Notes under the pieces: model-generated
What the model was told of the DNA's origin: nothing
What the model saw: only the letters and a program-made list of their open reading frames with translations
Databases searched by the model: none
Part shown: positions 56,721-64,000 of the stretch, piece after piece
Layout of the letters: every line of letters begins with the position of its first letter
How positions within the stretch are numbered: position 1 is the stretch's first letter
Made by a program: the position numbers and the translations under genes
Assembly (NCBI GenBank): GCA_030272585.1
Contig: BSYQ01000001.1
Span: 4,526,001-4,590,000, forward strand
Direction: 5' to 3'
Origin: Bryopsis sp. KO-2023
Lineage: Eukaryota; Chlorophyta; Ulvophyceae; Bryopsidales; Bryopsidaceae
Length of the DNA: 64,000 nucleotides

Positions 56721-58399
56721 ATTGCACAAAAAGAGGGAGAATTTTGCAAAATCGAACGTTGAGGTGGTGTCTGGTGGGTGGAGATGCCTGTGCGTCCCAC
56801 CCGATCCTGAAGGAGCCGAGATTAAACATCGATGGAAGCTAGGCTGCTGTTGAATCCAGTTTTCTTGTGGCGGTTTGTTCAGGGCCGATGGTTTTGTAGA
56901 GAGGATGCGAGGGAAAATGGGATTTTTTTGCTGGTGGGCTCCCGGCACACCATACCTGGGAATCCAATTTTGGTTGTGAAAAGTTGGGGTTACTTCTCTA
57001 AGAATTTACTGAAATTTCTTTTTGATATCGTTTTTGCCGCCTCTCGTCCAATGTGAAACAGCAGGGTAGCTGTTTTTCCTCTTCTCTCATTTGATTACAA
57101 AGAAGGAAACCATACATCCACAATTCAGGCCTTCGCCCAAATTCAATACCCAGCACGTCTCCGTAGCCTGGCAGGGTTTCCCAATGTTCATTTCTTGAGC
57201 ATTGTCAAGAAATGGACGTGCACTGCCAATGCACACTCAGCATTGAAGGCAGGTTGAAGAGACTGCAACCAGAAACAACTGAAAACACATGGTTCGGTTC
57301 CACAGCACTTTCTTCCTCCAAACGCACTACATGTAATACAGAAATCCAGCCAATTCAACCTCCCTGGACTATGCAATGATAGGACGCACAAAAAATGTAC
57401 GAAACACACTTTTTCCAGTTTATTTTCTGATTGTCCTCTCCTTTATCAGGTACTAAATACCAAGACAGCCTCCGTTGTGCAAACGAGAAATATAACACAC
57501 TGGGGTTTATTATTTTGCTCAATTATTCAGTGTGTGAAATTCATACCCCCAAGTCCAAAATCCGAAACACCCCACAGTTTCTTTGTGCGAAGTCGACCTT
57601 TTTCTTTTTTAAAAGAACCCCATCATCACAAGACTGCAAAACACACACAAAAAATGCAAGAAAAGCGACCACCCTTTCTCTCGTGACTTTACAGAACAGT
57701 CCATTCCTAATTCCCAGTCCATTCTTATATCCCCTTCCAGTCATCATGTACAAAACAAGAGCCTGACAAAAGTCTATTCGACCTTTATTGTCCTCTTTTT
57801 CTTTTGTTTTTACTTTTACTGTGCTACTCTTTTTCCGTAGTTTTTCTTTGTTAAGGTCATTCTCGATACCCTCAGCTTTACATTACACCCCAATCATTAA
57901 AAAAAATAAAACGAAAAAAACATGCCCTAGGTGAACCATGCATTGTCGCACTGCCATCGGTTGGAGACTCCTTCCATTTTTTTTTTGTTCTTCACAGGTT
58001 TTTTGCTTGTTTTTTTTTTAAATCTTCACAAGTCTTTTTTTTTTTTTTTGAAACCTTTCGTGCCTGTTGCTTTTTTTGTCTTTTCTTAATGCTGTGCAGT
58101 TCCCATGCTTAACAAAATTACCCACAAATCTCAAAAACCCCACAAGGAAAAGCGTTATTTAACGAAAAAATCTCCAACCCTCGAAAACCCACATGCCATC
58201 TAAACATCCAATCATTTCCTCCCCTCCCTTCTCCCTCCCTCCCAGGTTTTTTACTTTTTGTTTTTCGATCTCTTCGGGTCAACTTCTCTATGCTCAACCC
58301 CTCAGCGCTTTCCTCGTAAAATATACACATATCGAATTTTGGTAGACTTTTTTTACTCTCTTCTCCTTCAGTCCATACGTTCCTTCTCCGTTTTTTTTT
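56721..58399. other. Convergent intergenic region, S17 / Lunapark
   Basis: About 1.7 kb joining the 3' ends of S17 (plus) and the Lunapark-like gene (minus). It contains poly-T and poly-A runs, mainly between 57780 and 58100, and no supported gene. Confidence 0.5.
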
Positions 58400-60459
58400 T
58401 TAATGGGCAATTTCGTCAGCCAGCTCAATCTCCCTGGCATCGGAGTGGTGCCCATCGAAATCTTCCAAATCAAGACTCGAACCCTTGTCTGAACCTTGTT
58501 CCATGATTTCCATATTTTCTCCTTTTCTATGGTGCTGCTCGTGGAGATCTTCCATCAGCTGGGAAGAACCTTGACTGGACCCCACATCCTCCGCACGTAA
58601 TTTCTTCAGCTCCATTTCCAGAGCCACGTTGGTGGCATGCATGTCGCTGAGCCTCCTCTGCAAAGATCTGTATGGCAGAAAATGGGAAAAAAATTCAGCC
58701 AAGATCCAGTCAGACTCTTTTGATCTGATGTCCAAGGGAACAAGAAAGCAAAACTGACGAAAGGGAGCCATGCTTATCCTTCACCACCCCCGACATCCGA
58801 AAAGAACACCAGAGGGTTGCCAAAACTACACGATATTTCTCCACATGCACTAACCACCAAAACACCACCACTCCTCATTTTTTCTATAAATAAAAATCAA
58901 AATTGGCGTTATGTTTGAAAAATGGATAAATATAGAATCATTTCTAAAACATCTGTCATACACTCTAACACATTGAGTACAACCAATATGTATATAAAAC
59001 TAATTAGCCCCCCCCCCCCAAAACCTCCCCACTCCCCATCCTAAAAAGCATTCGATACCTGACTTCCTCCAAGAGGGCAGGGTTATCTCCGATCACGCTA
59101 TTGGCCAACGTATCCAAAACAGGCATGATCATTTTTCCTGTGTTCGCCATAAGGCCTTTGGTGGTGGTAGCAACGAAACCGGATCTCCCGGACGGAATGG
59201 TGGAATTAGATGTGCGTTGCCTCGGGACGAACTCTTCTTTCTTGAGCTTCTCCAAAAGGTCTGCCTTTTTCCTCTCTTCTGGATCATATTTCCTGATCAC
59301 TGCGAAGATGTTTTCGAACTGCGCAGTTTCCTGTTCAAAAACACGTAGCATATATACACATCTTCTCACTCATATTCGCATATTTTTTCAAAATTTTCCA
59401 TTTTATTTCGGTAAAGGGCGGGGTACTGATGAAGGCATGGGAAGCTAATTTTAAAAACAACTCGAAAAAAAAAATCCACACGATATATTCTCAACACCAC
59501 AAAAAACAAAATCATCATGGTGCATTTGCAGGGTCGTTTCATAGGATCGATCATAGCTTTCTTACCTTCAAATCTTTCAACATGTCCATTCGTTTTCGAT
59601 TGAGTTTCGTGAGCGACCTCTTGTCCCAGGCATCCCTGAGCGAAACCAGCCACCCAATGGACGTATGCATGACGTACGACAGCGATGGAAGAACGATTAT
59701 TAACGAAACTCTGGATGCACTCCCCAACGGGGTGTATGTGCCTTCAGGTTGACCATACACCTGTGGCATGAATGCAAAAGAGGAAAAAAAATAATAATAA
59801 ATCTTACATTGTTTTTTGTCAGAAAATGGGGTCAAAAATCGAGCGAAGGTGCAAGATGGAGCATTTGACGGAGGAACTGGTAAAATCTCAACTCACCCAT
59901 GAGGCATAGGCTGCTGCAACACAAGTCAATATCCAGGCGTAAAGGACTATCCGGCCTTTTATTTTCTGAACTGTGGCCGCTCGATTATCACACCTGGCCT
60001 GTGAATTATTCGAATCGCATTCAGTGGAATGAAATTGACAAGAAATGAAAAAAAAAAAAACAGAGAGAGAGAGAAATGCTGGAAATTTTCGCAATATCTA
60101 CAAAGAAATATATGAGGGCAAGCCAGGGGGTGTCGCAGCAACGTGTGCTGCAACAGCACTTTCGAAAAAAAACACCTAGGGCAGCACTTCCATTCAAGAA
60201 AGGATTTCCTTCAAAGAACACTATTTTAGTTTTCTCAACTTTCTCGTTCAAGAGGTTATTTGAACAAAAATGAAGAAAATCAAAATGCCTTTCTGTATAA
60301 AACATATTGTTCAATGACGTAATCTTGTTTCGTTTTCTTTCCCCTGTTTTCTTTCACCTTCAATTTAAACGTTTCGTTCTCCAACCGCTCCAGACGCCGT
60401 TCGCATTTCTTGTAGTACGGCTCGGAACGGAACCGAGAAAACAAAGATCCCAACCCCAT
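58400..60459 (-). CDS. LNP: Lunapark-like ER tubule junction protein
   Basis: Five exons in phase: 60358-60459, 59897-59998, 59566-59760, 59059-59330, 58400-58667, giving 312 residues. The order fits the Lunapark family: an N-terminal MGLGSLFSRFRSEPYYKKCE with a short coiled coil (RRLERLENETFKLK), a first membrane helix (RIVLYAWILTCVAAAYASW), a second one (RVSLIIVLPSLSYVMHTSIG), then WDKRSLTKLNRKRMDMLKDL and ENIFAVIRKYDPEERKKADL. Lunapark stabilises three-way junctions of the ER network. The usual C-terminal four-cysteine zinc ribbon is absent: after GDNPALLEEV the protein goes into a coiled coil (SLQRRLSDMHATNVALEMEL) and an acidic, His-rich end. The membrane part is firm by family similarity; the missing finger is seen directly. 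Confidence 0.85.
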
Positions 60460-60932
60460 TCTCTATATTTTAAAATTTACTTCGTTGTCTTATTACAGAT
60501 ACTAAAACAAAATCTTTTGTAAAAAACCGCGTTAGCCGACAGCAGGACTTGCTCCGGAACGATATATCCTAGAGAAACGAAAAAAAATCAGCTTATGTTT
60601 CTTCTTGGTTCATGTGTTATCTTTTTCTGGCATCGTGGTGGGGTCGCTCAGCTGCTCGGAGAAAAACACAATTTCCCTCAGTCCAACGTTAACCTGTGAA
60701 CCCCGATGTACGAATCACGTGGGTGCAATTCTGTACAGCCTGTACATTCCCTGCCCAAAAATAGATCTGGCCTCTCGATTACACTGTTGCACCCAAAACG
60801 TTTTCAGGTTTTCGAAATCTTACTGGGTGCTCGGGCAAAACCTTCAAAGAGTTTCGATACGACCAAGTTTTCCTTTTTTTTATCGTTTGTTTTTCTTTTT
60901 TTGATTCTTTTTTGGAGCGGAATACGATAAGT
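60460..60932. promoter_or_regulatory. Divergent promoter region, Lunapark / RPN13
   Basis: 473 bases between the start codons of two genes that point away from each other. Both promoters must lie here. T-rich runs are present near the RPN13 start. No motif was assigned. Confidence 0.5.
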
Positions 60933-63779
60933 ATGTCGAACTTTCACCCGTCATATTTTCAGATGCTGGGGGTTGGGCAGGTGCCATACAAGGAGGGAGT
61001 GCTGTTGCACTTCAAGGCTGGGAAGATGACGTTGGTGGAGAAGAAACTGAAGTCCGATCCGCGCAGGGGGGTCGTAAGGGTGTTCAGAGTAAGTCGTTTC
61101 TTTTTTTTTTCCCTTCTTTTACTTGCTTGTTCCATTTTTGGTTTTTCAAATATATTGCATCGAACTTGAAAACCCCATGTAGCCCAGCCACTGTGCAACT
61201 GATTGTTATAGGGCCTATTTGTCCGGCTCATAATTTAATCAGTTGCTTTTTTTTGTCTCATCATCATTTTTATTTTTTTTGTTGAACCCTTGAGAATTTC
61301 CATATCATCGATCGGCACAAAGATGTATGTCAGCTTCAGCATGGCCTTTTTTTTTGAATGAACATCGGAAATGGCCATAGGAAAATTTCCCGCAAGATAT
61401 TGCTACGAAATGTCGAGTGCAAAACCTGCGTCTCTATTCGCATGCATCCACACATGATAAAGCAATTTTTATTAATGGAGAAATATTAGTGCATGTGTTA
61501 TTTCTTCGTTTGATGTTCAAGCGACTGTATGGCTGCCGGGTGGAGAGTCCAATGATACGCATTTTTTTCAACTATCTGTAATTATTTTTTATGGTACACA
61601 AAAACATTTTTGACATTTCTATGTTGCACTTAGGATGCCGAAGATTTGGTTCACGTTCAATGGTTCGAAAGGGACTCGGCGATGAAAACCAAAGATGCCC
61701 CAGAAGATGACGTTCTCGTTTTACCTGGTGAATCGACATTCAAAAGGGTATGCTACACTGTTGATTTAGGTGGGGATTTTAGAAAATTAAGGAAAAAAAA
61801 CAACAAGGAAGCAGGAAGGAGAAAAAGAAAAAGAAAAAAAGAGGGAAAAACAGCGAAAAGGAAAATGAAAAGAATGAAGTGGAGGAGATATTCTTCCAAA
61901 AGTAATATCCTGATTGTATTTTCTTTTTTCATGTGGAAAGGTCCGTCTTTTCTAAACATCCAATGATCCTCAGTGGCCTGGGTGTGTTGGCCCCCCTTGT
62001 TTTCTGAAATCCATTGTAAGCATAAAAATGCCATCAAATTTTGAAAGAAAAAAAAGAGCAAGAAATAGACTTTATTGTTTTAAGGTGGGGTCTACCACCC
62101 AACGAGTGTACGTGCTCCAATTTCCTGAAGATCCATCAAGGGATATGTTTTTCTGGTAAACCACCGTCCTCTCAAAACGTTTAAAAAAAAAAATGTTTTA
62201 TTTTATTTTCACATTCAGTGTCGAACAATGTTTTCAATCCCCAAATTAAAAATAATTAAAAAAAAATTGCAAGAAATCAACCTTCTCAAAATTTAAGCGA
62301 CCCTTTTTGAACGCATTTGGAGTGGGATCCTGTTTCGATTTGTGTTTTGTGGATTTCGAAATTTTTTTTTCTTTTTTTTTGGGGGGGTGGTTGCAATTCC
62401 TTTCAAATCAGGATGCAAGAATCTGTGATTGACACAGATGCCGAACTTGGCCGACAAATGAACAAGGTCTTGAATCACCCAGGTGCGGTTTTCCTCTGCC
62501 TATGATTTCGGCATGCTGGACCAACATCGAGATGAATAATACCAGGAACCCACTCATTTTTTCAAAATTAATTAATCAAAATTTAGCTGACATCCCTATT
62601 TTACTCGGGGGACCGTCCGTGAGTATCCTGTTGTTTGGAACAGGAGTGGAATTCTTTGACGTTTTGGATTGCATAGGGTTGAAATAGTGGCACACCCTAC
62701 CTATTTTTAAATCTTCATTTAAGTTTACAATATCTAAGTAGGGCGTGGCATTTGCCTTGACCAGACGATCAAATAGTTGACCTGTTTGGGTTTTATTGTG
62801 TTTTTTTTTTTCCAGAGGAGGTCCAACCATCGCCATCCATGTCAAGAGAAGGGGAGCAACCAGGCAGGTTAGTTGCAGTTCGGCACCCATTAATTCTTGC
62901 ACCCATTAATTAATTAGTTGGCTATGTTGAGATAACAAAAAATGGGGAAAAAGAGGCCCCATGGAGGTTGTTTTGGGACTATCAGCCTGAAAATTCCACT
63001 TTTCATATCTCTTGAACGAGGTAATTTGAAAGCACGTGAGCAGTGGGACCACAGATGCAGCCGTAATGTGCCAAGTTGCATTGATTAGTTCATTTGGAAA
63101 TTCGTAGGATGAGTACGGCAAGTGCGCAAGGGGCCTCCACTCCATCGCCCGCCCAACTGGCACAGCTTTTGAGGTATCAACTATGATTTTTTAAACGAAA
63201 ATTTCAGCTCGAGTGAACCTTCGTTTCATTTCTGCAATTTTGGAAACTGTGAGCCCATCTAAGTCGGCCTTAAAAATAATAATTAATAATTAGTTCAATA
63301 ATTAATTAATTAATTAGTTTTTACACACACACATCATTGTGGAGCTTGTTTGTTGGTTGAATGAGCAATGTATATGGGTCCTTACAATCCCTAATCTATG
63401 CTCTTTTTTTTTCAATTTTTTTGCTGACGTTCATTGCAGTGCAATTTCTTCGGGGCAAGGAGCTTCGGACCCTAGACAGCAGGCCACGGTTGCTGCATCC
63501 CTGCTGGCTGCCGCCTGTGGAGTTCCTCTGAACGGGAATCCCCAGCAAATTGCAGGCCCAAGCTTGGGTGAAATTCTCAAGCCAGAAATCCTTTACAGCT
63601 ATCTGACTGACCCCGACATGTTGGAGAAACTGGCATCTCATTTGCCGGAGGAGCACCGAAATCAGGAGGCACTGCTGGAGCTTGCTCAAAGCCCTCAGTT
63701 CCTCCAGCAGCTGAAGACGTTCGGCATGGCGTTGCAAACAGGCCAGCTTGACTTGGCAACTCTTGGAATTCGGGCTGAA
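60933..63779 (+). CDS. RPN13: RPN13 / ADRM1, proteasomal ubiquitin receptor (3' end outside the window)
   Basis: Seven exons seen: 60933-61088, 61634-61747, 62085-62155, 62412-62482, 62816-62867, 63108-63173, 63440-63779, all in phase, about 290 residues, with a donor (GTAAGG) at the end of the last one, so more exons follow to the right. The Pru domain shows VLLHFKAGKMTLVEKKLKSD, DAEDLVHVQWFERDS, VLVLPGESTFKR and VYVLQFPEDPSRDMFFW followed by MQE, as in the family 'FFWMQE'. A linker rich in Ser, Pro and Gln leads to the DEUBAD domain (GEILKPEILYSYLTDPDMLE, KLASHLPEEHRNQEALLELA, FGMALQTGQLDLATLGI), which binds the deubiquitinase UCH37. The protein sits on RPN2 at the top of the 19S particle and captures ubiquitin chains. 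The start at 60933 is in frame with a second ATG at 60963. Confidence 0.93.
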
Positions 63780-64000
63780 GTAAGGAAGATTCTTTTTTTT
63801 TTTTTTTTTGGGGGGGGGGTTAGAGGAGAAGGGAGAAAGGGAGGGGGGGGGGGGGGGGGGGAATCCGAATCTCTTTCTTTTTGAAGTTACTAGTACTGAA
63901 TGTGTTGGTGAGGGGCCTTCCAATCCAATTTTCCATCCTTTGATATATTTGAGTCGTCATTGCGGGCGAATCGCATCACTTTTTTTTTTTTTGTGTGGGC
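63780..64000. other. RPN13 intron, right edge
   Basis: The sequence after the GTAAGG donor is intron, with poly-T and poly-G runs. No further RPN13 exon is reached before the window ends. Confidence 0.7.

Noticed and set aside
1-64000. CRISPR arrays, operons and bacterial-type promoters
   Set aside because: No spaced direct repeats were seen and every identified gene is of eukaryotic type, mostly with spliceosomal introns.

Overview
This window is eukaryotic nuclear DNA from a photosynthetic organism of the green lineage, most likely a green or streptophyte alga (inference; no species is claimed). Supporting evidence: genes are broken by many short spliceosomal introns; a nuclear gene encodes plastid ribosomal protein S17 with an ordinary transit peptide; there is an mTERF protein, an AP-4 mu subunit, an exportin-5/HASTY-like receptor, and an IRE1 with a plant-like 'SDMG' activation segment and a C-terminal CCCH zinc-finger tail. 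A TRP-type channel argues against a land plant. Intergenic DNA and introns are rich in homopolymers and microsatellites.

Layout: (1) 2.5-9.1 kb, minus: a very unusual WD40-repeat protein fused to a TRP-like ion channel. (2) 10.9-17.1 kb, minus: IRE1, 13 exons, 1334 residues. (3) 18.1-21.4 kb, minus: AP-4 mu. (4) 22.0-23.9 kb, minus: intronless mTERF. (5) 24.5-27.2 kb, plus: Sec61 alpha, divergent from mTERF. (6) 28.6-29.3 kb, minus: an orphan polytopic membrane protein. (7) 32.2-36.9 kb, plus: a palmitoyltransferase with DHYC instead of DHHC. (8) 39.7-47.9 kb, minus: exportin-5-like, about 20 exons, with a possible small gene just upstream. (9) 48.9-52.2 kb: gene-poor, with tRNA-like, hairpin and palindromic sequences. 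(10) 52.2-55.7 kb, minus: bromodomain-NET (GTE/BET-like) protein, divergent from plastid S17 (56.0-56.7 kb, plus). (11) 58.4-60.5 kb, minus: Lunapark-like ER protein, divergent from RPN13 (60.9 kb to the right edge, plus, cut off by the window).

The genes do not form one pathway, but several act on the endomembrane system: Sec61 alpha (ER translocation), IRE1 (ER stress), Lunapark (ER tubule junctions), AP-4 (trans-Golgi sorting) and the palmitoyltransferase. I read this as coincidence of neighbourhood, not an operon. Exon boundaries were worked out by hand from GT/GC-AG sites, reading-phase continuity and family similarity. For IRE1, AP-4 mu, Sec61, the palmitoyltransferase, S17 and Lunapark the exon sums are divisible by three and the phases agree. 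Three junctions in exportin and the first introns of the channel and the bromodomain gene remain open.
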